Below, one piece after another: positions 1 to 8,931 of a stretch of 64,000 nt of DNA. A program made the translations under genes and the position numbers. Source of the DNA: Neisseria mucosa (lineage in GTDB: Bacteria; Pseudomonadota; Gammaproteobacteria; Burkholderiales; Neisseriaceae). The stretch covers positions 124,001 to 188,000 of the forward strand of contig NZ_CP053939.1 in NCBI RefSeq assembly GCF_013267835.1, in the 5' to 3' direction. The notes under the pieces were generated by a model that was given only the letters and a program-made list of their open reading frames with translations, made no database searches and was not told where the DNA came from. Each line of letters opens with the position of its first letter. The stretch's first letter is position 1.

Positions 1-180
1 AACCGTTTCAAAGATAAAGAATTGGTTTGGCGCGTGGCATTGTTGTTTATCAGTTTCAGCCTTGCCGTTTATCTGCTCTGCCCGAATTCGCGTAAAAAAG
101 GCATTGTCTTTTTTATTCTCGGGGGAGGCGGCGCAACCATGTATCTGCTGGCGCGGATGTGGTTGCCCTTCAGTAAATAG
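1..180 (+). CDS. C-terminal end of a small membrane protein (5' partial)
   Basis: Frame 1 is open from the first base to a TAG at 178-180, giving the last 59 residues of a protein that starts outside the window. It has two hydrophobic stretches, roughly residues 12-27 and 34-52 of the visible part, separated by a short basic loop (NSRKKG), so it is probably an inner-membrane protein. It lies just upstream of sucC on the same strand, separated by a DUS. I do not recognise the family. The frame is convincing from its composition and clean stop, but no function can be assigned. Confidence 0.6.
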   Translation, partial: NRFKDKELVWRVALLFISFSLAVYLLCPNSRKKGIVFFILGGGGATMYLLARMWLPFSK

Positions 181-251
181 TAGGGCCGTCTGAAAATATG
201 GGATTGGCCGCAGGGCGATTCCTAAAACCCACTCACCTTAAGGAGAAATCC

Positions 252-1418
252 ATGAATTTACACGAGTATCAGGCTAAAGAACTGCTGGCTAGCTACGGTT
301 TGCCCGTACAAGGCGGTATTTTGGCACACAACGGCGAAGAAGCCGCTGCAGCTTACGACAAATTGGGCGGCAAATTCGCTGTTGTCAAAGCACAAGTACA
401 TGCCGGCGGCCGCGGTAAAGCGGGCGGCGTAAAAGTCGTTAAAAGCCGCGAAGAAGCTAAAGAAGTGGCTGAAAGCCTGATTGGCACCAACTTGGTAACT
501 TACCAAACCGATGCCAACGGCCAACCTGTCAACAGCGTTTTGGTTTGCGAAGACATGTATCCGGTTCAAACCGAGCTGTACTTGGGCGCAGTGGTTGACC
601 GTTCTACCCGCCGCGTTACATTCATGGCTTCTACCGAAGGCGGCGTAGAAATCGAAAAAGTTGCTGCCGAAACTCCTGAAAAAATCTTCAAAGTAACCGT
701 TGATCCGCTGGTCGGCCTGCAACCCTGCCAAGCGCGTGAAGTGGCGTTCCAACTGGGTTTGAAAGACAAACAAATCAACGAGTTCGTCAAACTGATGACC
801 GGCGCGTACAAAGCATTTGTCGAAAACGACTTCGCCCTGTTTGAAGTGAACCCGCTGGCAGTCCGCGAAAACGGCGCGCTGGCCTGCGTGGACGGCAAAA
901 TCGGTATCGACAGCAACGCGCTCTACCGCCTGCCGAAAATCGCCGAATTGCGCGACAAATCCCAAGAAAACGAACGTGAGCTGAAAGCCTCCGAATTCGA
1001 CCTGAATTACGTTGCTTTGGAAGGCAACATCGGTTGTATGGTGAACGGCGCAGGTTTGGCGATGGCAACTATGGACATCATCAAACTCAAAGGCGGCCAA
1101 CCTGCCAACTTCTTGGACGTAGGCGGCGGCGCGACCAAAGAGCGCGTAGTTGAAGCGTTCAAACTGATTCTCGAAGACAAATCCGTCAAAGGCGTATTGA
1201 TCAACATCTTCGGCGGTATCGTCCGTTGCGACATGATTGCGGAAGCCATCGTGGCAGCCGTTAAAGAAATCAACGTTGACGTGCCTGTCGTTGTCCGTCT
1301 GGAAGGCAATAACGCCGAACTCGGCGCGAAAATCCTGAACGAATCAGGTCTGAAACTGACTTCCGCCGACGGCCTGAATGACGCAGCCGAAAAAATTGTC
1401 GCAGCCGTAAACGCCTAA
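252..1418 (+). CDS. sucC: succinyl-CoA synthetase (ADP-forming) beta subunit
   Basis: Beta subunit of succinyl-CoA synthetase, which makes ATP from succinyl-CoA in the TCA cycle as an alpha2beta2 or alpha-beta enzyme in the cytoplasm. The 388-residue product matches the usual length. It opens with [12 protein letters not shown] and has an ATP-grasp domain ([16 protein letters not shown], about residues 46-61) and a C-terminal CoA-ligase domain ([10 protein letters not shown]). I chose the ATG at 252 because AAGGAG at 240-245 sits just upstream; an in-frame start at 198 would add 18 unrelated residues. It is followed after 10 bp by sucD, so the two are one operon. Confidence 0.97.
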   Translation: MNLHEYQAKELLASYGLPVQGGILAHNGEEAAAAYDKLGGKFAVVKAQVHAGGRGKAGGVKVVKSREEAKEVAESLIGTNLVTYQTDANGQPVNSVLVCEDMYPVQTELYLGAVVDRSTRRVTFMASTEGGVEIEKVAAETPEKIFKVTVDPLVGLQPCQAREVAFQLGLKDKQINEFVKLMTGAYKAFVENDFALFEVNPLAVRENGALACVDGKIGIDSNALYRLPKIAELRDKSQENERELKASEFDLNYVALEGNIGCMVNGAGLAMATMDIIKLKGGQPANFLDVGGGATKERVVEAFKLILEDKSVKGVLINIFGGIVRCDMIAEAIVAAVKEINVDVPVVVRLEGNNAELGAKILNESGLKLTSADGLNDAAEKIVAAVNA

Positions 1419-1428
1419 GGAGAAAAGA

Positions 1429-2319
1429 ATGAGCGTATTGATTAATAAAGACACCAAAGTATTGGTTCAAGGTTTCACCGGTAAAAACGGTACTTTCCAC
1501 TCCGAACAAGCTCTGGCTTACGGCACTAAAGTCGTCGGCGGTGTAACTCCGGGCAAAGGCGGTCAAACCCACCTGAACCTGCCCGTGTTCAACACCATGA
1601 AAGAAGCCGTTAAAGAAACCGGCGCAGACGCATCCGTGATTTATGTTCCCGCTCCGTTTGTTTTGGATTCTATCGTTGAAGCGGTTGATTCCGGCGTAGG
1701 CTTGGTGGTTGTGATTACCGAAGGCGTACCGACTCTGGACATGCTCAAAGCCAAACGCTACTTGGAAACCAACGGCAACGGTACCCGCTTGGTCGGCCCT
1801 AACTGCCCGGGCGTGATTACTCCGGGTGAGTGCAAAATCGGCATTATGCCGGGCCACATCCACACTCCCGGCCGCATCGGCATCATTTCCCGTTCCGGTA
1901 CACTGACTTACGAAGCCGTGGCACAAACCACCAAACTGGGCTTGGGTCAATCAACCTGTATCGGTATCGGCGGAGACCCGATTCCGGGCATGAACCAAAT
2001 CGACGCGCTGAAACTCTTCCAAGAAGACCCCGATACCGACGCCATCATCATGATCGGTGAAATCGGCGGTACTGCGGAGGAAGAAGCAGCCGAATACATC
2101 CAATCCAACGTAACCAAACCCGTTGTCGGCTACATCGCAGGTGTGACCGCTCCTAAAGGCAAACGCATGGGCCACGCCGGTGCGATTATCTCCGGCGGTA
2201 AAGGTACTGCCGAAGAAAAATTTGCCGCTTTCGAAAAAGCCGGCATCGCCTACACCCGCAGCCCTGCCGAATTGGGCAGCACCATGCTGGAAGTGTTGAA
2301 AGCAAAAGGTTTGGCATAA
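1429..2319 (+). CDS. sucD: succinyl-CoA synthetase alpha subunit
   Basis: Alpha subunit of succinyl-CoA synthetase. It carries the CoA-binding Rossmann domain at the N-terminus ([16 protein letters not shown]) and the catalytic phosphohistidine segment near [17 protein letters not shown] (about residues 245-261). The length of 296 residues is normal for the family (about 290). The ribosome site AAGGAG lies 7 bp before the ATG. It is the second gene of sucCD and ends before an inverted DUS pair that serves as the operon terminator. Confidence 0.97.
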   Translation: MSVLINKDTKVLVQGFTGKNGTFHSEQALAYGTKVVGGVTPGKGGQTHLNLPVFNTMKEAVKETGADASVIYVPAPFVLDSIVEAVDSGVGLVVVITEGVPTLDMLKAKRYLETNGNGTRLVGPNCPGVITPGECKIGIMPGHIHTPGRIGIISRSGTLTYEAVAQTTKLGLGQSTCIGIGGDPIPGMNQIDALKLFQEDPDTDAIIMIGEIGGTAEEEAAEYIQSNVTKPVVGYIAGVTAPKGKRMGHAGAIISGGKGTAEEKFAAFEKAGIAYTRSPAELGSTMLEVLKAKGLA

Positions 2320-2344
2320 GACTTAAGTCTTTAAGCTGAATTGA

Positions 2345-2375
2345 AAAGGCCGTCTGAAGTTTTCAGACGGCCTTT
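2345..2375. terminator. inverted-DUS hairpin after sucD
   Basis: AAAGGCCGTCTGAA and its complement are separated by three bases, with A and T runs on the flanks. It lies between the convergent ends of sucD and the GIY-YIG gene and could terminate both. Confidence 0.8.
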
Positions 2376-2481
2376 AATTTGAGGGATAAATGGCAATAAG
2401 AATTGCTGCAAATTAAACCAATATTGGTAAGGACAATGCCGAAAGGGCATAAGGATAGAATCCCCTAATTGTTAAACTGTT

Positions 2482-3720
2482 TTACTTCGTCAGTTTTTGA
2501 ACAATTTTCCCAGTTGTGTTGTCCATTCGGTATTGGTTAATTGTACCGTTGACAATATATTCGGCGGCTTTTTCAATGACATCCAATCCGACATCAAACC
2601 ATTCGTTGGGAATGTAACTTTTCCCATCTTTTCCCATTAAGCGGATATTCAGTTTTTGCGCAGCAAAGAAGGCATGCAATAAACGCTCGAACGTATGCGG
2701 ATTGATATTGCGGCATTCAAAAGACAATACAGGGACAACTTTGCTTTCCAAGAAAGCAGTATCGTTTTCCGCATTAGCGATTCTGTTTTCCACCGTATCC
2801 GTAGTGAAGCCTATTTTATAGAGATTTTTATAGGCGGCAAGCTGCGGTGTGGGTTGAAGCAGTTTGACGATGTAAAGATGTCCTGTTACTAAATCCGGTT
2901 GATTATCGGCAGTCAAAATATCCGGCAGGGCTTCAGTATCGGACAGCATGACTTTTTTACCGTTTTCATCTTTATAGACAGCGCGGGCGAGCGAACGGGT
3001 CAAGATGTTAGATTCCGTCCCGTTTTCATAAATAACGCGTAACCGTCTGTTTCCCCTTGTACTTTTCCTATCTTCTGTCTCCGCAAAATCAGCGACGTAA
3101 CACAAAGCCCCGTGCAATAGGAACACATCGCCCGGCTGAAGGAAGGTTTCAGTTTTGAGGCGTTCAAAATGGGCTTTACTGTGTTTGAGCATATGGTGGA
3201 TTTGTTTGAACCAAGCTTCAAACCGCCAAAAGTCCGCACAGGGTTGCCGTACCGCATTGTCTTCGTCCGTATAGGGAGCACCATTTATCGTCCGCTGTTG
3301 GATGTGTTCTATCCTGAAAATATCCGTATTGCCCATGTCGAGCAGGTTTAAATCATCATTGTTGAAGATATCTTCCAGCGTAACCACATTTTCTGCTTTA
3401 GAGCGTTCCGTTTTTTCAGACGGCCTCAGCAAATTGAGCGTATCGTGTTGCTGGAGGGTTTCGCAATGCTGTTTGTTGTTCAGCAAGGCTTGCCATTTCC
3501 TATCTAAAATTTTCTCATCCAAATTACCGTCTTTATTCGGTAAACGTCCATGCCGTCTGAAAAACGCTTCGACTTCGCCGAATGTTTGCAAAACCATTGC
3601 ATCGGCATCGGCTTTGGCGGCAATCGGTTTGACATCGGCAAGCAGGCCTAAATCGTCATGATTGAAAATATCGTCCAAGCTGTTGATTTTAGAATCAACG
3701 CGCATACCTTTTAGCAACAT
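2482..3720 (-). CDS. GIY-YIG (T5orf172-type) nuclease, third gene of the methyltransferase-helicase operon
   Basis: A 412-residue protein with a C-terminal GIY-YIG nuclease fold of the T5orf172/MUG113 type, about residues 270-375. LYIV and YKIGFT match the paired GIY/YIG strands, ENRI supplies the conserved Arg, and ERLLHAFF supplies the likely catalytic Glu. The N-terminal third contains two copies of a 13-residue motif, LDDIFNHDDLGLL at 15-27 and LEDIFNNDDLNLL at 115-127. Between them is a segment (FFRRHGRLPNKDG, 53-65) resembling the helicase C-terminus. The start lies 2 bp after the helicase stop, so translation is probably coupled. The family call is from motifs; its role as the nuclease of a restriction-like system is inferred from the operon. 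Confidence 0.8.
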   Translation of the reverse strand: MLLKGMRVDSKINSLDDIFNHDDLGLLADVKPIAAKADADAMVLQTFGEVEAFFRRHGRLPNKDGNLDEKILDRKWQALLNNKQHCETLQQHDTLNLLRPSEKTERSKAENVVTLEDIFNNDDLNLLDMGNTDIFRIEHIQQRTINGAPYTDEDNAVRQPCADFWRFEAWFKQIHHMLKHSKAHFERLKTETFLQPGDVFLLHGALCYVADFAETEDRKSTRGNRRLRVIYENGTESNILTRSLARAVYKDENGKKVMLSDTEALPDILTADNQPDLVTGHLYIVKLLQPTPQLAAYKNLYKIGFTTDTVENRIANAENDTAFLESKVVPVLSFECRNINPHTFERLLHAFFAAQKLNIRLMGKDGKSYIPNEWFDVGLDVIEKAAEYIVNGTINQYRMDNTTGKIVQKLTK

Positions 3721-3722
3721 AT

Positions 3723-5861
3723 TCAGCCCCTTGCCATGCGTTCCGCTTTTTTGTTGCGGATATAGATTAAGGCCTCCCCCATGCGTTTTTCCAAGGGGTC
3801 GTCTGAATCTTTGTCAGGTATCCGATTGTTGTTGCGGAAAAAATCATTGATACGCGGCCACAGCATAGCGGCCTCATCTTCCGTCATTTGGATACGGTCT
3901 GCCTGCACATAATCCTGAATCGCTTTCAACAGCGGCGCGTCCACATTTTTGGACAAAACTTCATATGCGTCCCTGAAAGGATTGACTTCGCGGATTAAAT
4001 CCACATTCAACCTATCCACATTGATAAATTTTTCGCCGACTTTGATAAAACGGTTGTCAGCAGTTTTGACTTCGCCTGTTTGCAGATTTTTGATTTGCGC
4101 ATTGTCAGGCAAATCACGTTCCCTGACGGTTTCTTCGACGGAATAACTCTGCCCGGCTTCTTGCAACTTAACCGTATCGACAAAAAAATCTCCTTGTCTG
4201 ACATAGGTTTTTTCGCCTTCGATAAGCGCATTATCGGGCAAATCCTTGCCGTCTTTGATACCTCCACCCTGGGTTACCGCTATTTTAGTCAGCGTCCCTT
4301 GCACGATTTGGTCTTGCTCTTCTACCGACAGCTCGGGATAACGGCAGGCAACAATTTTCGGCAGCGCGGTTTCATTGACGGCAGAGGCTGGCGTGTCTTC
4401 TTGAATATAGCGTTTGGCATTTTGCGTATCCTGTACCAACGCAGCGATAAGGTCGTCTGAATCCTTATTCAGAATATCGACGACTTTTTTAGAAGCAGGC
4501 AGCGTCGTATCGTCGATAATCACATCGCCCGGATTGGGCTGCTCATCCGGCCTCATATCCGAGCGGCGGCGGAACGTGATATTGGGTGCCAATACCTGTT
4601 CCATCAGCAGCGACAGCGTAATCGCCTTCAAAAGATTATTGACCGACACTTTGACATCCTCATCTGCCGCATCGGGCTGCGCGATCAGATTGGTAAATTG
4701 AGCATGGGTTTTGCCCTCGCAATCCCGGGTGGCGCGACCGATAATTTGGACGACTTCCGTCATCGAGCTGCGGTAGCCTATGGTCAGTACATGTTCGCAA
4801 TAAGGCCAGTCGAAACCCTCCTTCGCCATACCCAGCGCAACAATAATATCCATATCATCGCGCGATTTGATATTGCGTAAATATGCCTGGATTAAAGAAC
4901 GGTCGGATGTTTTACGGTCGTCCACCAAATCCGCCAGTTTCAGCAGCCTGCCGTCATGCGCTTTGACCGTGATGATGCCTGTTTCACGGTCTTTTTCCAC
5001 AAATTCGCCCAATGTGTCGATGATGTGGTCGACTGCCGAATACTTATCGACCGCCGCTTCGCCCGAATTGACGTTGGGAATATGGATAATTGTCTTTTTC
5101 GACGGATCGAGCACTTCACCCAAAGCATCAAGATAGCGGCCTTGGTAGAAATGGTAGCCCAATCCCAGAGATTTCAAATATCGGTAGCCGTTGAGTTGTT
5201 CGTAGTAGGTGTAGGTTACTTTTTCAAACTTGGCTTCGTCTTCTTCGCTCAAAATCGGCACGGCATCGCCTCGGAAGTACGAGCCGGTCATGGCGATAAT
5301 ATGGGCCGAGGAGTTGCGCATGATTTCGTCCAAGACTGCGCCCAAACGGTTGTTTTCTTCCGCAGAAACATGATGGAACTCGTCAATCGCCACCAGCGTG
5401 TCATTAAATGCCCCGACATCTGCGAGTTTGTCGAAAGCAAAGCGGAACGTCGCATGGGTGCAGACCAAAACTGGGTCGTTGCCGCGCATAAAGCGGATAA
5501 AAGCATCCACTTTGCCTTGGTCTTTATCGTCGCCGCTACCCGTGCAGAGATTGTTTTCCGGTTTGACGCGCCAATCGGCAAAAAAGCCGTGTTTCGCCAA
5601 TTCGGTATCGGCAAACGAGCCGCCGATGGACATTTCGGGTACGGCGATAATCGCTTTTTTGATGCCTTGATGGGCCAGCTTGTCTAAAGCTAAAAACATC
5701 AGCGCGCGGGATTTGCCTGAGGCGGGCGGCGCTTTGAGCAGCAGATATTGCGCGTCGCGTTTGGCAAACGCTTTGGCCTGCATTTCGCGCATGCCCATAT
5801 TGTTTGGTTTGGTGCTGTTGCCGGTTTGTCCGTATTCGACGTGGAGCAGGGGGATAGTCAA
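3723..5861 (-). CDS. DEAD/DEAH-box superfamily 2 helicase of a restriction-like operon
   Basis: A 712-residue SF2 helicase/translocase. Walker A is APPASGKS (residues 44-51), motif II is DEFH (about 165) and motif VI is QIIGRATR (about 375-382), so both RecA-like lobes are present and the ATPase should be active. The C-terminal 250 residues are not a recognised nuclease. They contain a repeated DLPDNA-type motif (LPDNALIEGEKTYVRQGDFF and LPDNAQIKNLQTGEVKTADN) and end in a helicase-associated-like segment (FFRNNNRIPDKDSDD). Translation starts at TTG (5861) behind AAAGGAAAA. It is 46 bp from the methyltransferase stop and 2 bp from the nuclease start. The gene carries two AGGTCGTCTGAA-like uptake variants rather than the canonical DUS. 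Confidence 0.87.
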   Translation of the reverse strand: MTIPLLHVEYGQTGNSTKPNNMGMREMQAKAFAKRDAQYLLLKAPPASGKSRALMFLALDKLAHQGIKKAIIAVPEMSIGGSFADTELAKHGFFADWRVKPENNLCTGSGDDKDQGKVDAFIRFMRGNDPVLVCTHATFRFAFDKLADVGAFNDTLVAIDEFHHVSAEENNRLGAVLDEIMRNSSAHIIAMTGSYFRGDAVPILSEEDEAKFEKVTYTYYEQLNGYRYLKSLGLGYHFYQGRYLDALGEVLDPSKKTIIHIPNVNSGEAAVDKYSAVDHIIDTLGEFVEKDRETGIITVKAHDGRLLKLADLVDDRKTSDRSLIQAYLRNIKSRDDMDIIVALGMAKEGFDWPYCEHVLTIGYRSSMTEVVQIIGRATRDCEGKTHAQFTNLIAQPDAADEDVKVSVNNLLKAITLSLLMEQVLAPNITFRRRSDMRPDEQPNPGDVIIDDTTLPASKKVVDILNKDSDDLIAALVQDTQNAKRYIQEDTPASAVNETALPKIVACRYPELSVEEQDQIVQGTLTKIAVTQGGGIKDGKDLPDNALIEGEKTYVRQGDFFVDTVKLQEAGQSYSVEETVRERDLPDNAQIKNLQTGEVKTADNRFIKVGEKFINVDRLNVDLIREVNPFRDAYEVLSKNVDAPLLKAIQDYVQADRIQMTEDEAAMLWPRINDFFRNNNRIPDKDSDDPLEKRMGEALIYIRNKKAERMARG

Positions 5862-5907
5862 GATATTTTCCTTTTAAAGACGGTAATGTCGGGGCAAAGA
5901 TGCCGTT

Positions 5908-8667
5908 TTACGGCGTGGTTTGGCCGTTGACGGCTTTTTCGTATAAATCAAACAAAAATTCTACGCGCTCCATGCCGTCTGAAAAGGGTTTTGCGCGGTA
6001 GAGGCGGTCAACGGCGGCATCGAGGCTGAGATGGGCTTCTTTAAGCGGCGGCGGCATTTTGTCTGGATCGTAGAGCTGCGCGAGGGTTTGATCGGGATAG
6101 TCGGCGCGGATAAGCAGGATGTCTTCGGCAAGCGCGGCTATGCGGGCTTTTTCAGCTTCGCCGGCTTCGGGCCAAGGAAAATTGTTGTACACAATCGTGC
6201 CGGAATAGCGATAACGGCTTTCCAGACGGCCTGCGACAGTGCGCATCCAGTCGTTGTGCATGGCTGAAGTGAGGATGCCGAATTCGTAGAGGGTTGCGTT
6301 GGGGATAGTTTGGTTGCTGTCGGTACTGATGATTTCACTATCAAAAAATGCCATAGGGACGTATTCGCGGCGTTCGGAGGATACACGGGGAACGAGGATG
6401 TAGTTTCCGGAAGTAGGGTGGCGGATTTCTCCGAATAAGTGAGGGGTTTCTGCCAATATTTGAGTTTCTTTGCGTCTGCTTTCAGAACGAATAGCGCGTA
6501 CTTTTTCAATACGCTGATGGATTTCAGGATGTTTTGACGGCATATCTGCTAACTCTTGTTCGGAAATGCCGTTTAGCCAGATACACCAACGCTCTTTGCC
6601 ATTGAGGAATTCTTCGGAGCCTAACAGCCGTTTAATCCATTTTTCTGCTGTAGGGTCTTTTTCTAAAAGCGCATCTTTTTCATATGTGGTTAGAATTAAA
6701 TGTCCGCCATCATTGGGCATATTGCCGAAAACCATTTCGGGTATGTTGCAAATAGGGGTACGTCTAGCTTCAATAGCAAGATTACTCCCTGGAATCAGAT
6801 AGGGGCTGATGTTGGCAACGCTTTGGCTGTGCCATTCTTTATCGAGAAGTTTGTAGAGTTTGGGCTGCACGCTATTGGGGCTGAGGCCGTCTGAAAGATA
6901 TGCTGCTTCCAGGCCGATGATGACGACATGGACGGCGGCTTTGTCTTTGGCATTGTTTGCCCACGGGAAGGTTTGGTAGGCAAAGGCGATGCGGTTGCCC
7001 AATGAGAAAATAGGGGGCCAGAGGGTGGCGACCTGGTCGCCTTGGCTGATGGAATTGGTGGCGACAAGGGCGAGCCTGGCGCGGCTGGCGCGGATATATT
7101 GTGCGCCTTTCCAAAACCAACAGGCAACGTAATCCAAGACGCCGTATTTTTTCCAGCCGTTAAAGACAGTGTCCATGTCTATATTTTGTTCGGCATTACG
7201 ATATTGTTTGCCGCCAAATGGGGGATTGCCGACGATATAGACTTCGTCTTCTGCGCGCTTGCCACGGGGGCAGAAGGCTTCCCAGTCTTCGCGCAGGCTG
7301 TTGGCGGCCTTAATGTTGCCGCCGCTTTTGAGGGGCAGTGTGGGCAGGCTGTTGCCCAGCTCGTTTTCATGGGCAAGGTTCATTTGGTGTTCGGCCAGCC
7401 AAAGCGAGAGCATAGCGATTTCGTGGGCGAAGTCGTCCAGCTCGATGCCGTAAAATTGGTCGAGGCGGATTTGGCTGCTGAAAATGGCGTTGCTGTCGAT
7501 TTCTTTGACAGCTTTGAAGATTTCGATTTCGAGGCGGCGCAGTTCTTTGTAGGCGATAATCAGGAAATTGCCGCTGCCGCAGGCAGGGTCGAAGATTTTG
7601 ATGTTGCCCAGCCGCATGGAGAGGCTGTATAGGGCTTTCAGACGGCCTTCATTGCTGGGATAGCGTTTGAAGATGTCTTGAAACGCCGCCTGAAAGTCGT
7701 CAAGAAAGAGCGGCTTGATGGCTTTCATGATGTTGGGGACGGAGGTGTAGTGCTGTCCGAGGCGGCTACGTTGGGCGGGATTGATGACGCTTTGGAACAT
7801 GGAGCCGAAGATATCGGGATTAATTTCGGACCAGTCGAGTTTGCCGCATTCGAGCAAAAGGCGGCGGGTGCGGTCGTCGAAATCGGGGACAGGCTCGTCT
7901 GCTTGGAAAAGCCCGCCGTTGACGTAGGGGAAGCTTGCGAGATGGGCAGGCAGGGATTCGGAACGTTTTTCAGGGGGCGTGTCGAGGGTTTGGAAAAGTG
8001 CAGTCAGGACTTCGTCTGCATTTTCGCCGGTTTTGTGCGTATGGCTTTCGATGAGTTTGGTAAAGCTGTCTTTGGGGAAGATTTTGGTGTCTTCGGCAAA
8101 AAAGCAGAAGAGCAGGCGGGTCAGGAAGACATTGAGGGCATGGATGTCTTCGGATTTTTCAAGATGGTTGGTGCGGCGGATATGGTCGAAAAGGCGCCCC
8201 ATTTTTTCGGCGGCTTTGGTGTCGGCGGGATTTTCTTCAAATCCGCTGCTTTTTTCCAAGCCTGCAAGGGGAAGGAAAAAGCCGTAGTTTTGCGCCAAGT
8301 CGGTGTAGGCGCATTCGAGGTAGTCGTCGGCTTGGCTATCGTAGGCGGCGATGTTTTGAAAATCGGTTACGATAAAGAAGCGGATTTTGTTTTTGTCGGC
8401 TGTGGCGGATTGTTTCAGGTCTTGCAGGACGTCGTATATGTCTGTATCGGGGGTGACGGGTTTGAAATAGAGTTTGCGGCTGAGGGCAATTTCGCCATGC
8501 AGGGGCATATCGGCAACGTTGGTGCCGGGGGTTTGGTTTTGCAGTTTGGTAATGGTGGCTTTCGGGGTATCGAACAGGCGCAGGAAGCCGTAGATGAAGT
8601 TTGCTTTGTCTTCCGACTGCACGAGCTTGGCCAGCCCGTCAAAAAGTTTGGTAGGATTGACTGCCAT
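5908..8667 (-). CDS. MmeI-like N6-adenine DNA methyltransferase
   Basis: A 919-residue class I SAM-dependent DNA methyltransferase of the MmeI-like family. The N-terminal MmeI_N-type region (about 1-170) is followed by a helical spacer, then the catalytic domain with motif I FDPACGSGNF (359-368) and motif IV NPPF (481-484), as expected for N6-adenine methylation. A target-recognition region and a C-terminal helical domain follow. In MmeI the N-terminal domain carries a PD-(D/E)XK nuclease; I see no convincing D...EXK here, so this is probably methylation only. It is the first gene of the leftward operon. The ATG at 8667 has AAGG upstream and a TATAAT about 40 bp upstream. It would protect host DNA and supply specificity. 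Confidence 0.88.
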   Translation of the reverse strand: MAVNPTKLFDGLAKLVQSEDKANFIYGFLRLFDTPKATITKLQNQTPGTNVADMPLHGEIALSRKLYFKPVTPDTDIYDVLQDLKQSATADKNKIRFFIVTDFQNIAAYDSQADDYLECAYTDLAQNYGFFLPLAGLEKSSGFEENPADTKAAEKMGRLFDHIRRTNHLEKSEDIHALNVFLTRLLFCFFAEDTKIFPKDSFTKLIESHTHKTGENADEVLTALFQTLDTPPEKRSESLPAHLASFPYVNGGLFQADEPVPDFDDRTRRLLLECGKLDWSEINPDIFGSMFQSVINPAQRSRLGQHYTSVPNIMKAIKPLFLDDFQAAFQDIFKRYPSNEGRLKALYSLSMRLGNIKIFDPACGSGNFLIIAYKELRRLEIEIFKAVKEIDSNAIFSSQIRLDQFYGIELDDFAHEIAMLSLWLAEHQMNLAHENELGNSLPTLPLKSGGNIKAANSLREDWEAFCPRGKRAEDEVYIVGNPPFGGKQYRNAEQNIDMDTVFNGWKKYGVLDYVACWFWKGAQYIRASRARLALVATNSISQGDQVATLWPPIFSLGNRIAFAYQTFPWANNAKDKAAVHVVIIGLEAAYLSDGLSPNSVQPKLYKLLDKEWHSQSVANISPYLIPGSNLAIEARRTPICNIPEMVFGNMPNDGGHLILTTYEKDALLEKDPTAEKWIKRLLGSEEFLNGKERWCIWLNGISEQELADMPSKHPEIHQRIEKVRAIRSESRRKETQILAETPHLFGEIRHPTSGNYILVPRVSSERREYVPMAFFDSEIISTDSNQTIPNATLYEFGILTSAMHNDWMRTVAGRLESRYRYSGTIVYNNFPWPEAGEAEKARIAALAEDILLIRADYPDQTLAQLYDPDKMPPPLKEAHLSLDAAVDRLYRAKPFSDGMERVEFLFDLYEKAVNGQTTP

Positions 8668-8706
8668 GGTTGCGATACCTTTGTTAAGAAATTGTAATGA
8701 TATGAA

Positions 8707-8712
8707 ATTATA
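8707..8712 (-). promoter_or_regulatory. candidate -10 of the methyltransferase operon
   Basis: TATAAT on the minus strand, 40 bp upstream of the methyltransferase ATG in an AT-rich stretch. No convincing -35 is visible at normal spacing, so the promoter may be weak or activator dependent. Confidence 0.4.
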
Positions 8713-8761
8713 TCTTTTTTTATCAAAAAAGAATATTGGAATAGGCTGTGTAAAAGGTATT

Positions 8762-8798
8762 AAAAAAGGCCGTCTGAAGTTTTCAGACGGCCTTTTTT
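8762..8798. terminator. inverted-DUS hairpin
   Basis: A 17-bp stem (AAAAAAGGCCGTCTGAA and complement) with a 3-base loop and T run. It separates the divergent methyltransferase operon and DUF883 operon. As nothing converges here, it may insulate transcription or act mainly as an uptake signal. Confidence 0.6.
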
Positions 8799-8849
8799 AA
8801 ATTTCATCGGGTTGTTTTCATAATAAGCACTTAATTTTATTTAAATTAA

Positions 8850-8877
8850 CGTTTATTTTAGAATAAACGGTTATAAT
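8850..8877 (+). promoter_or_regulatory. palindrome next to the -10 of the DUF883 operon
   Basis: CGTTTATT (8850-8857) and AATAAACG (8862-8869) are perfect 8-bp arms around TTAG, followed two bases later by TATAAT (8872-8877). The palindrome lies in the promoter spacer, a typical place for a repressor. The regulator is unknown. Confidence 0.45.
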
Positions 8878-8931
8878 TTATTAACAGATAAATATTCTGT
8901 AACCATATCAACCTATATCAAGGAGAGAAGC

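Noticed and set aside
258..1100. 280-residue minus-strand frame opposite sucC
   Set aside because: Shadow of sucC.
7678..8697. 339-residue plus-strand frame opposite the methyltransferase
   Set aside because: Phe/Gly/Val-rich shadow composition; the opposite strand encodes a complete methyltransferase.
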